Below, piece by piece: positions 46,752-56,300 of a DNA stretch of 60,525 bases. The stretch is from Thraustochytrium sp. TN22 (Eukaryota > Sar > Bigyra > Thraustochytrida > Thraustochytriidae), in the NCBI GenBank assembly GCA_013306675.1, contig JABLUY010000220.1:1-60525 (forward strand). The letters run 5' to 3'. How positions within the stretch are numbered: position 1 is the stretch's first letter; every line of letters starts with the position of its first letter. Position numbers and translations under genes: made by a program. A model generated the notes under the pieces. That model was given only the letters and a program-made list of their open reading frames with translations, did not search any database and was not told where the DNA came from.

Positions 46752-47897
46752 TCAGGCGAAGCGCAGCGGATCAAAAGGCCGCAAATTGAGGTCCGTAGAT
46801 CCCTTGGTGAGGAGGTCTGCGAGGATGCGGCCCGTGATGGGCCCCCAAAGAATGCCCCAGCAGTTGTGGCCCGTTCCGATGAGCAAGTCATTCTGGCCCG
46901 GCACGAGCGGGCCGATCATGGGCACGGCGTCCGTTGTGCAGGGGCGCAGGCAGCACTGCACGTCGACGCGCTCGTCGCCTTGCGCAAGGCCCGTTGTGAT
47001 GTGTTCGAAAGACTTGCGCGCAAGCGGCACGCGCGCCTCGTTAGGCTTGACGTCGTCCGGGCCAGTCGCGGCGAGCGCCGCCTTGTCCAGCTGCGGGCTG
47101 CCGCCGAAGCCGCATACATACACGGAGTTGTCCGGGCGAGGGTACATTTCCAGGTGGCAGCCATTGGCATCCTCACTGCAGAAGCAGGCGGTGGCCTTGA
47201 CGCGCGCGCCGGCGCCAGCGTGCACCACCATGCTGCTGCTGGCGATGCCAACCATGGGTACACGCAGTTTTTTTGCGGCCTTGGCGTCGTCGCGGAGCCA
47301 GTCCTCCGCGTCCACGGTCCAGGGCCCCATGGCCAGCACCACCTTGTCGGCGTGGATGGGCTCGCCGCCATCCGCGAGCGCCAGCGTGAAGCCGCCCTCC
47401 TCGCGCCGCTTCAGGCCCGCAGCGCGAGCCTGCACCAGCGTCACGCCTGCCGCCTCTGCCTTGGCCCACATTTTGCCGACCAGTTCGGGCGGCGTCACCT
47501 GCGCCGTGTCCGGATCCATCATCTTGGCGCGCGTCGTGGCCGGGTCCAGGAGCACCTCCCCGCCCTCGTCCGCGTCCGTCTTGGCATTAGCCCCCGCCCG
47601 TTTGTTCACGCGCACCTCCAGAGTCGGCAGCTTGCGAAAGGACTCCAGCTCCAGCTCCTTGGCCAGCTCCTCGTGCAGCGCGAACCCGCGCTCGTGGAGC
47701 TCCTGCGTCTCGCCGGGCGTGCCCCAGTCGCGCGCCAGGAACCCGCCCGCCTTGCCAGACGCCGCCGCCGCGATGCGGGCCCGCTCCACGAGCACCACGC
47801 CGCTGCCCGCGCCCGCCTTGGCCAGGTAGTACGCCGTCGATACGCCCACGATGCCGCCGCCCACGACGGCCACGCTGCAGGGCTTCGCGGCCGCCAT
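46752..47897 (-). CDS. TDA3-like FAD-dependent oxidoreductase (D-amino-acid-oxidase fold)
   Basis: 381 aa from ATG 47897. N-terminal dinucleotide-binding motif VAVVGGGIVG (9-18), then the family signature ASGKAGGFLARDWG. A substrate domain and a C-terminal FAD-closing segment follow (LLIGTGHNCWGILWGPITGR). It belongs to the DAO/FOXRED-type flavoenzymes and most resembles the yeast TDA3 group, a poorly characterised oxidoreductase linked to late-endosome trafficking in yeast. The in-frame open region upstream to 48083 lacks an ATG that would add plausible sequence. Cytosolic by sequence (no signal peptide). Substrate unknown. Confidence 0.87.
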   Translation of the reverse strand: MAAAKPCSVAVVGGGIVGVSTAYYLAKAGAGSGVVLVERARIAAAASGKAGGFLARDWGTPGETQELHERGFALHEELAKELELESFRKLPTLEVRVNKRAGANAKTDADEGGEVLLDPATTRAKMMDPDTAQVTPPELVGKMWAKAEAAGVTLVQARAAGLKRREEGGFTLALADGGEPIHADKVVLAMGPWTVDAEDWLRDDAKAAKKLRVPMVGIASSSMVVHAGAGARVKATACFCSEDANGCHLEMYPRPDNSVYVCGFGGSPQLDKAALAATGPDDVKPNEARVPLARKSFEHITTGLAQGDERVDVQCCLRPCTTDAVPMIGPLVPGQNDLLIGTGHNCWGILWGPITGRILADLLTKGSTDLNLRPFDPLRFA

Positions 47898-48726
47898 GGC
47901 GCTTGCCGTCTTCAGGTTGCGTGCTCGCTGGTGGAGCTTGCTCGCTGGTGGAGCTCGCTCGCTCGCTCGCTCGAGCTGCGCAGCGCAGCGCAGCGCCGGC
48001 CAGAGCAGAGTGTTCGCTAGGGTCTGCTGTGTCGCTTCAAGGACGCTGCGCTTCGTCCTTCGCTTCGTGACGACGCGCGACACGCGGCGCCGGTCCCTAG
48101 CTAGCTAGCTAGAGCAAGGTGACGAGCGTCAAGACCACGCGTGCGAGCCTGTGAATCTGTGCTGCTGCAGTGCTGCAGCTGCCTTTCCAAGAGCCTAGGA
48201 CACAGCGCCTGCTAGCTAGTTACCGCAAGCTTCATTCGTCTCAACTTGAAGTGTGGTGCATTTTGCTGCAGATCAATGTCAGGTCATCTTGTTTGTTCAA
48301 GTCATTTGGGCAGTGACGCCCACGCTCTCGATGGTCCTGGCTTGGAAAATGGCTCGCATGTGTGGTTGCTTGCTTGCTTGCTTGCGTGCGTCCGTCCGTG
48401 CTTGTGTGCTTGCGCTTGCTCCACTACAGCCTCGCCAAGGTCACGCTTGTCTCCAAGAAACAAATCGCAATGGCTCGATCATGCCAATGAACGAGTCGGT
48501 GCTCTGGCCTAGCAGAAGAACCGCGATTGGCGCGATCTTGAGCTTGGTCGCCAAGTTGAAGAGCTAGGCCTGGACCTCGTCGTCGTCAATGATGATCATG
48601 TGAAGGTTGAGGATGCAGTGATGGCGGCCAAGCAAGCCATGACCGTGACCACGTCTCACATCAAGCAGATCTCGATCGCTGACCCGCGCGGCGGCGCGGC
48701 GACGTGGGCGGCGCGGGCGCGGCACG
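47898..48726. other. Divergent promoter interval with CTAG palindromes
   Basis: Lies between the TDA3-like gene (-) and TAF2 (+). It contains CGCT units (47951-47972), a 17-base CTAGCTAGCTAGCTAG run (48097-48113), a second CTAGCTAG-type site (48211-48220) and CTTG units (48364-48384). No gene or RNA is seen. Confidence 0.65.
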
Positions 48727-51700
48727 ATGGAGGTGGTACACCAGCGGCTGGCGGTGCGCGTGGACCTGGCGCGCGAGCGCGTGGAGGGCTGCACGGAGCT
48801 GGAGGTCTGCCGGAGGCGGGATGGCTTCCACGCCGCCGTGGCGGCCGGCGCCGGCGCAGGACGCGGCGCGGGCACGGGCGCTGGCGCTGGCGGCAGCGGC
48901 GGCGGCAGCGGCAGCGGCAGCGGTGGCAGCAGCAGCAGCAGCAGCAACAACAACAACAACAATAACAGCAACAGCAGCAGCAACAGCAACGGCAACAGCG
49001 CCGCCGCGGCACCTGGCTTCGAGACGGCGCGAGCGCAGGACTGGGACGAGAGCGGGCGGCTGTGGTTAAACTGCAGGCAGTGCGCCGTGGAGAACATCTA
49101 CGTGAATGGCGAGCGCGCGACGTGGAAGCCGAACGAATACATGAAGAAGGTGGTGGTGGAGGACAACGTGCGCGACCTGCGCACGTTCTACGCATTCATG
49201 ACAGAGAACCTGCTGGCCAGCAAGGATGGAGAGCTGGCAATCGAGATCCCGGCGACGCAGCGCAGCGCGGACCGGCTCACGATCCGCGTGGAGTACCACC
49301 TGGACAAGCCCCAGGCAGGGCTGCGGTTTGCGGGGTGCGGGCCGCACAACGCGAGCGGGCAGTGGTCCTTCCAGCGCGGGTCCAACGAACGCACGCACTA
49401 TTCGTACGTGTATACGTACGCCTCGCTGTGTGCGGCCGAGACGCTGGGCGCCGGCTGCGGCGCGCGCTGCTGGTTCCCATGCGTGGACACCTTGCAGTCC
49501 AAGTGCCCGTTTGACCTGGAAGTGACGGCGCCGGTGGGACTCACCGTGGTGGCCGGCGGCGAGCGCGGCGAGACGCGCTTCGACGAAGTGCGCGGCGAAC
49601 AGACAGTCTGCTTCGAGTTTGCGGACCCCATCGCCCCGTTCAACATCGGACTCTGCATCGGCCCCTTTGTGGAGCGCCGCGCGCTGCAGGCGGACTGGAT
49701 CCGCGTGTACCACCTTCCGGAGGCGGCGCCAAAGATGGCGCTGCGCAAGGCCACCTCGCACCTCAAGGCCGCCATCCTGAACATGATGCGGTACCTACGC
49801 ATGGACAAGTTCCCGTACCCGACGTACTCGCAGGTCTTCATCGACCGCGAGGACGCCTACGCGGACGTCGTGCCGTTCGCGGGCGTCTCCTTCGTCTCGA
49901 ACGGCTTGCTGCGTCCGGACCGCAGCCCGTCGCCCGACTCGCCGGCCGGCGCAGGTCTGCTCTTCGACAAGCATCCGCAGTACGAGCAGGCGCGCGGCGC
50001 CGCTTACAGCTTCTTTGGCGGTCGCGTCGGCCCCAAGGGCGAGGGCGACGTCTGGCTCGTGCCCGGGCTTGCAGGCTTCCTCGCATCGCGGTACGCGCAT
50101 GCGCAGTGGAAGCAGGCCGAGTACAAGCCGCCTCCCAAGGTCCCCAAGCCGGGCAGCAAGAAGAAGGGCGCGCGGCCCGCGCCGCAGTCCACGGCACAGT
50201 CTGCGCTCAGCCGCGAGGACCAGCTCTTCCTCGGCAGCACCGACCCTCGCGAGCTCATCACCCAGGCGTTTGGTCGCATGAAGCGCGCCAAGCGCCGCCA
50301 CGAGGCCGTTCTGCAGTGGCACGGCCCGAGCGGGAACGTGCTGCAGCGCCCGCTGCACCGGCCGTCACCCGTCACGGACCCGGTTAACTCGTGCCTGTGG
50401 GGTGCGCGCGGCGTGGACTTCGACTGTCTGCTCTCGCAACGCGCGGCCACCACCGTGCACATGCTGAACCGGGCCGCCAATACCGGCGGCCCGGAGGAGG
50501 ACGAGGACATCATGAACCGCGACGACCCTTTCGCCAACCTGCTACGCCACTATATCACGCGCACACTTGAAGAGGACGCGGCGCACCGCGCCTGGCTCGA
50601 GACTGGGGAGAAACCAGACCCAGCGCAGTCCAGCTTCATGCATGTCGAGTTCGGCGACTCCGACCTTGGCGACGACCTGCAAAAGCAGCTCAACAAGGAG
50701 TACGCGCAGTGCGGCATCTCGGAGTACGACTTCCTCCTGCAAATGTGCCGCATCTCCGCCTACAAACCGGCCGACTTTCGCGCTGGTGTCAGCGACAACT
50801 TCGCTGCCTACTGGCTACGCCGCTGCACCTTCATCGAGCTGCGCGGCGCCGTGGAGTACAAGATCGCCACAAACGAGCTGGAGTTCATGTTCGCGCAGCG
50901 CGAGGACCGTGTGCAGAACGTGAAGTTCCCGCTCACCATCCAGGTGGTCGAGGAGGACGACACCTGGCACTACGAAAAGCGCATCACCAAGGGCACGGCC
51001 AAGGACCCGCAGAAGGAGAATATTACCATGCACACCGCGCGGCAGCGACAGCGCGGTGGTCGCAAGGCGCGCACCGAGAAGGAGCGCATCTCCAAGTGGG
51101 AGAACCCGGCGGCCCTGCCCACCAAGGACCTGCTCAAGCTCATGGCCCTCGAGGGCGAGGACCGCGTCTGGCACAACGAGAACCCGGTCAAGTACGTTCT
51201 GCTGGACCCGGACTACGTTCTCCCGCGCCAGATCGCCTGGCGCCAGTCCGAGATCATGAATCTCGAACTCCTCAGCGACGTCAACCTGGCGCGCGACGTG
51301 CTGGCCCAAGTCCAGGCGCTGCGCGACCTGAGCCTGTCCAAGTCCTCGGCAGACAACCTCTTGTTCCGCGGCAACGGAAATGCCGCTGGTGGCGGCAGCG
51401 GAACCAATGGCGGCGAGGGTGGCGGGGCCGGCGGGGCCGGTGCCGACGGCCCGCCCGCCTCCGCCGAGTCCGCCATCGACCTGCGCAACCTCTGCGCAAT
51501 CGCAGCGTGCCTGCTCGACTACAAGCGGCCGGCGCGCGTCCGGGCCGAGGCGATGCTGTCCATCGCAGAGTGGCAGGCGCAGCACGCGCCAGAGACGGCC
51601 GCGCAGCCACGCTTCGCCGGCATTCCGCTTGAAAAGCGCCCTGGCTCGCACCCATGGGTCGGCCTGAACCTCGCGCTGCTCGCCATCCGCAAACTCATGT

Positions 51701-52926
51701 TCCATCCCAAGACCGGCAAGCTGCTGCCCAACGACTTCGGCGTGCCGGGCGAGTACGCCATGAAGCGCGCCACGGTGCGCGCGCTGGCGCGCATGCGCGC
51801 GCGCTCCTTCAAGCCACCCGACGAGGTATGCGACCTTGTGCTCACGCTTCTGCGCGACAACGACAACTCGATCAACAACTACGACGATGGCGAGTACCTG
51901 CAGGACCTCATGGTCGCCGCGGCCGAGGTCGTCATTAATTACGTCGCCGGTACCTACAACGAAGAGCACAGCGTCACAGACGGCATCGCCGAGAGCATTG
52001 GCGAGCGCCGCTCCATCCGCAGCGTGCTCGGTTACTACTACCAGATCATCGATCACATTCACCGCTACATGCACTATGATGCCATCGAACCCAGCCCGCA
52101 GCACGTCGTCACGGTTGGCTGCCTGCGCGCGCTCAGCCTGCTCGAGTCCGAGGGCATCCTCGAGGCCAGGACGCCCTATTTCGCCTACGCCGTCTACAAG
52201 GCGCCCGTACGGCCTGACAACAAGGCGGCCGCCGTTGTTGCGGCGCACGACTGGGGCGCCAACGTGCGCGAGGAGGCCTTCAAGGCGATCGTCGTGGCTT
52301 ATGTCAATCAGCGCGGCCGGCCCTCCATCTTCAAGGCGTCCGCGCTCGTGGACTGCAACATTGAGTGGCTGCAGGTCGTCAAATGGCTCATCGACTCCAT
52401 CGTCGCCGACCCATGCCCGCAGCTGCGCTGGAACGTCGTCAAGTTCATGCTCGAGATGCACGCGGACACCATCATGCGCACGTACTCGGAGCTGAACGAT
52501 CACAACTCGCCCTCCGGTCTCTTTTACCCGCTTTCAGACGCTCCGGACGACATCGACCAGCGCGCGCGAGTACCCACCACCAATATCGTCGCCTCACTCT
52601 GGGCCACCATCAACGAGTCCACGCAGTACGACGGCCGCATGCGTCTCGCGTGGGCGCAGCTGTGGCGTGCCATCTGGCGCCTCAAGACGCCCCCCATCGT
52701 CGAGCACTCCGCGACGACCGTGGCCGACCTCGGCCACTTCCTCGGTGGCTGGAGCGACGACGTCCAGCACTTTGCCGACCATGCTCGCAGCCAGATTCAC
52801 GGCACCAAGAGCCGCAACAACAAGCGACCGGCCAACATTGGCTTCAACACGCTCGGTGGCCTTCCACCGCCCACGCTGCGGCGCACGAGCGCCACCATTA
52901 AGATCAAGTTCCGCGGCGGGTCTTGA
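48727..52926 (+). CDS. TAF2: TFIID subunit TAF2
   Basis: 1399 aa. TAF2 is the TFIID subunit with an inactive M1-aminopeptidase-like body that contacts the Initiator element at promoters. Recognisable blocks: VVHQRLAVRVDLARERVEG, RLWLNCRQCAVENIYVNG, GARCWFPCVDTLQSKCPFDL, FPYPTYSQVFID, GVSFVSNGLL, then the TAF2-specific ARM/HEAT-type second half (MLSIAEWQAQHAP, LLDPDYVLPRQI, HPWVGLNLALLAIRKLMFHP). The HExxH zinc site of true aminopeptidases is absent, as in other TAF2 proteins. Residues about 50-98 are a Gly/Ser/Asn insertion from GGC, AGC and AAC repeats. Single exon from ATG 48727. Converges on the nucleoporin gene. Confidence 0.93.
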   Translation: MEVVHQRLAVRVDLARERVEGCTELEVCRRRDGFHAAVAAGAGAGRGAGTGAGAGGSGGGSGSGSGGSSSSSSNNNNNNNSNSSSNSNGNSAAAAPGFETARAQDWDESGRLWLNCRQCAVENIYVNGERATWKPNEYMKKVVVEDNVRDLRTFYAFMTENLLASKDGELAIEIPATQRSADRLTIRVEYHLDKPQAGLRFAGCGPHNASGQWSFQRGSNERTHYSYVYTYASLCAAETLGAGCGARCWFPCVDTLQSKCPFDLEVTAPVGLTVVAGGERGETRFDEVRGEQTVCFEFADPIAPFNIGLCIGPFVERRALQADWIRVYHLPEAAPKMALRKATSHLKAAILNMMRYLRMDKFPYPTYSQVFIDREDAYADVVPFAGVSFVSNGLLRPDRSPSPDSPAGAGLLFDKHPQYEQARGAAYSFFGGRVGPKGEGDVWLVPGLAGFLASRYAHAQWKQAEYKPPPKVPKPGSKKKGARPAPQSTAQSALSREDQLFLGSTDPRELITQAFGRMKRAKRRHEAVLQWHGPSGNVLQRPLHRPSPVTDPVNSCLWGARGVDFDCLLSQRAATTVHMLNRAANTGGPEEDEDIMNRDDPFANLLRHYITRTLEEDAAHRAWLETGEKPDPAQSSFMHVEFGDSDLGDDLQKQLNKEYAQCGISEYDFLLQMCRISAYKPADFRAGVSDNFAAYWLRRCTFIELRGAVEYKIATNELEFMFAQREDRVQNVKFPLTIQVVEEDDTWHYEKRITKGTAKDPQKENITMHTARQRQRGGRKARTEKERISKWENPAALPTKDLLKLMALEGEDRVWHNENPVKYVLLDPDYVLPRQIAWRQSEIMNLELLSDVNLARDVLAQVQALRDLSLSKSSADNLLFRGNGNAAGGGSGTNGGEGGGAGGAGADGPPASAESAIDLRNLCAIAACLLDYKRPARVRAEAMLSIAEWQAQHAPETAAQPRFAGIPLEKRPGSHPWVGLNLALLAIRKLMFHPKTGKLLPNDFGVPGEYAMKRATVRALARMRARSFKPPDEVCDLVLTLLRDNDNSINNYDDGEYLQDLMVAAAEVVINYVAGTYNEEHSVTDGIAESIGERRSIRSVLGYYYQIIDHIHRYMHYDAIEPSPQHVVTVGCLRALSLLESEGILEARTPYFAYAVYKAPVRPDNKAAAVVAAHDWGANVREEAFKAIVVAYVNQRGRPSIFKASALVDCNIEWLQVVKWLIDSIVADPCPQLRWNVVKFMLEMHADTIMRTYSELNDHNSPSGLFYPLSDAPDDIDQRARVPTTNIVASLWATINESTQYDGRMRLAWAQLWRAIWRLKTPPIVEHSATTVADLGHFLGGWSDDVQHFADHARSQIHGTKSRNNKRPANIGFNTLGGLPPPTLRRTSATIKIKFRGGS

Positions 52927-52945
52927 TGATGATGACGAAGGATCA

Positions 52946-53085
52946 CACTGCACTGCACTGCACTGCACTGCACTGCACTGCACTGCACTGCACTGCACTG
53001 CACTGCACTGCACTGCACTGCACTGCACTGCACTGCACTGCACAGCACGGCACGGCACGGCACGGCACGGCACGGCACGGCACTG
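52946..53085. repeat. Mosaic CACTG/CACGG pentanucleotide array
   Basis: Nineteen perfect CACTG units (52946-53040), one CACAG, seven CACGG units (53046-53080), then one CACTG. The block structure indicates that variant units arose and spread by local slippage. It starts 20 bases after the TAF2 stop codon. Confidence 0.97.
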
Positions 53086-53135
53086 CGCAGCGCAGCTCCT
53101 CCTCCTCCTCCCCGTCCCAATATCACAGCAGGAAA

Positions 53136-53287
53136 TTTGTCTGTCTTTGTCACTTTGTCTGTCTTTGTCACTTTGTCTGTCTTTGTCACTTTGTCTGTCT
53201 TGTCACTTTGTCTGTCTTTGTCACTTTGTCTGTCTTTGTCACTTTGTCTGTCTCCTTGTCACTTTGTCTGTCTCCTTGTCACTTTAC
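53136..53287. repeat. 18-bp TTTGTCTGTCTTTGTCAC minisatellite
   Basis: About eight direct copies of an 18-bp TTTGTCTGTCTTTGTCAC unit. Internal variation includes a unit shortened by one base and two late units with TCTCC in place of TCT. Pyrimidine-rich on the plus strand. It lies immediately 3' of the nucleoporin stop codon. Confidence 0.93.
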
Positions 53288-53316
53288 TTACTACTTAGGC
53301 TAAACCCCCCTCCCCA

Positions 53317-56300
53317 CTAGCAGAGCTCGCGCATGCGGCGCAAGATGAGGTGGATGAACTGGCTGCTCGACGGGTCGGCCTGGACGACCTCCTCGAGCTG
53401 CTCGACGGCGGACTTGTCCTTGGCCGGGTCGAAGTGGTTGGCGAGCAGCTTGTCGTGGGCAAGCCAGCCCGCGACGCTACCGGATGAGGCGCCGCGCAAG
53501 CCAGCGGGTTGCGACGCCTTGAGCTCGCGCTCCCACTGCTGGATCTGCTTGAGGCGTGCAAACAGCACAACCAGAGCGCCCTCGAAGATGAAGAGCAGAG
53601 TGGCACAGGACCACTGCGCGTATTGCGGGTGTTGCGTCCAGGTGACAACGCCGTTGTTGCTGCTCGCAGCGTCCAGCTTGCGGTGCGCCTTGCGGTGGTC
53701 GGCGAGTGCCTCCTGGAAGGCCGCGCGCGAGCTGCGCGCCAGCGCCGCCAGGCAGTGCGCAGCGTAGTCCAGGCACAGGATGAGCGCGTGCGCGTGCGAG
53801 TCGTTGCGGCCCGTCGCGGCCGAGGACTCGCCGCCTAGTGGCGCTGCGCCGCGCCGCGCGCGCGCGTACGAGATAGCGTGCTGCAGGAGCCTGCGCTGCT
53901 GCGCGAAGACGTCCAGCTGGAAGAGCGAGGCGTTGGGCGTCGGCTTCATGGGCGAGAGGTCCGGCGGCGAGGCCACGAGCTCGCGGTGGCGCGCCGACTC
54001 GGGGCCCGCAGCCGCCGCCACGGTGTCCTTCCACTCGCCGCGTTGCGGCTGCGGGTTGCAGACCTCGCGAATCAGGTCAAAGACGAGGTTGTCAAACTCG
54101 GCCGCCGTGCCGCCGAGCTCGCGCGCCACGATCTGCTCGTTGTCTCGCGTGGCCTGCGCCAGCAGCGCCAGCAGCAGCGAGCTCTCCTCAATGTCGTTGA
54201 GCGAGGCCGGCGGGAACCCGAGGCTCGAGCTCACCATGCGGCGCTGCACACGTAGGAAACGTAATACCTCCGTTTGCAGCTGCGCCAGGTCCGTTGCCTG
54301 GCGGTGCGCGCGCAGCGTCGTAAAGAGCGTCATGAGCAGGCGCAGCAGCGGTAGGACCAGGTCGTGCCGCCGCTCCTGTAGGCTGTCGCCCGAGGCGGAC
54401 GCCGCCGGGTCGCCGCCGGCATCTGGCCCATCTGTGAGCATGTCCGTGTCGCCCATGGAGCTGGCCCAGGCGTCCAGCGCGCGCTTGTCGCAGAGCAGCA
54501 CCAGCGGTTCCGCCGCAAGGCGCTGCAGAAAGTCGCTCTTGACAATCGCCTCAGCGCCCACTTGTGAGCGGGCCGCTGTGCACAGCACAGCCATGGACAG
54601 CCCGTACGTCTGCTCCACCTGCGGGTTGGCCAGCAGGCGGTCCGCGCAGATGCGGTCCACGAGTGAGGCCAGGAGCTGGCGCAGCACGCCTTGACGCCGC
54701 AGACGCGAGAGCCACGTGCCGTCGCGCGCGTCGCACTCCAGTAGCATCTTCAGCGTGGCCAGGCCCGTGAGGCGCGCCAAGGGCGACTCGGATTCCAGCG
54801 CGTCGGGAACGACAATCTCCAGCAGAACACTGGCGCGCTCGCCACCGTGCAAGGTCTCCAGCGTGGACTGAGCGCGCTTGCGCAGCTCCTGCAGCTCGTC
54901 GCTGCCCTCGAGCTCCTCGGCGCTCGAGAGGAAGTCCACCTCGCTCAGCGACTGCGGCAGCTGGCTCACCTGATCTGCCAGGTTCGCCGCGTACTGGCAA
55001 CGCTCGCCTTCCACGAGCACGCGCATACCCGTGTATAGCGCGGCGCGCAGCTCCGGTGACACCGAGTCGGCGCTCGCGCCCATGCGCGAGCGAACGCGGA
55101 GCGCCTCCAGAATGCGCTCCAGCAAGCTCCGCTGCTCCTCGCGCGAGAGCCTCGCCAGCCCACGCGCCTCGCGCTGCGCCGCCGACGACCCGCTCGGATT
55201 TAGCCCGCACGAGAAGAATGCTGCTGTGTAGGCGCCCGTGGCCGCGGCCAGCGCCTTTTTGTTTGACGATGCGGCGTCACCGCGGCCGCCGTGCCCGCCA
55301 CTGCCACCGCCGCTGCCGCCGCCGCCGCCGCCACCACCACCACCACCAGCACTGCCGCCGCCACTGCCGACGCCACTGCCGCTGCCCCCCGAAGGCCCGC
55401 CACCGTTCGCCTCCTCATCACCGTAGCGCATCTGGGCCACAAGTGTCGGGACGAGCGAGGCGAGCGGGAACGCGAGCGCGATGTGTGCGTCGGGCGCACG
55501 GCGGAGCTGCTCCAGGATAGTACTGCAGAATTGCACAAGAAGCTGATGATCACCCCGGCCCTGGCAGCAGCTGCGCAGCAAGTCCTCACGGCAGTCCACA
55601 AAGGCGAGCTTCACGATGGCGCGCCACGCCGCGATGAGCTCGGCGCGCGCCGCGAGCAGGTCCACGGCGCGGTTGCGGCTCTCGGCCCACCGCAGCGCGG
55701 GCTCCGCCACCTCCGGAGTTAGATACCGCTCGATGAGCCCGGTATCCGCCTTGTACAGCGTGCAACCGCAGTACTGGGCGATCGGGAACCAGAGCGACTG
55801 GATGCGGTCCTGCGCGGCGCGGCCGGCGGCGCCGTCCAGGTCCTGCTGAAGAAGCTGCTGCTGCTCGCGCATGGCCTGCGTCTGCATGGCCGCGAGGCGC
55901 TGCTGCAGGCCGTCCGGCGGCAGCGCGGACAGCGAGGCGTCCTGCGGGAAGGCGGTGGTGAGCGTGACGAGGACCTCGCGCATGCGCGCGTCGCTGTCGT
56001 CGACCTCGCCGCGCGCCACGTCGCCTGAGAAGAGCTGCGGCAGCATGTCGGAGAGCGTGACTCCCGGGAGCAGCTGCGCGCGTGCGATGCGCAAGTCCAC
56101 AAAGACGCCGTTCATGATCCACGCGACGCTGAGCACCTCGCTCGCGTCCAGGCTCTTGGGCGCCTTGGATGCCATCTTGAAGTGGCGCAGCCAAAAGTTC
56201 TGCCGCTGCGCATTGAGCCCCAACGACATGGCCGTCTCCGTCGCCCTGCTTCGGCAGAGCAAAATCACCAGCCGGTACATGAGCTCAGATAGAGCCGTAT

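Larger units (their letters stand above)
52927..53316. other. Convergent 3' interval made almost entirely of tandem repeats
   Basis: Only about 390 bases separate the stop codons of TAF2 (+) and the nucleoporin (-). Two unrelated arrays, a mosaic pentanucleotide and an 18-bp TTTGTCTG unit, occupy most of it (both listed separately). No gene. Confidence 0.9.

Noticed and set aside
50815-52503. 562-codon minus-strand ORF inside TAF2
   Set aside because: Antisense shadow of the well-recognised TAF2 coding sequence.
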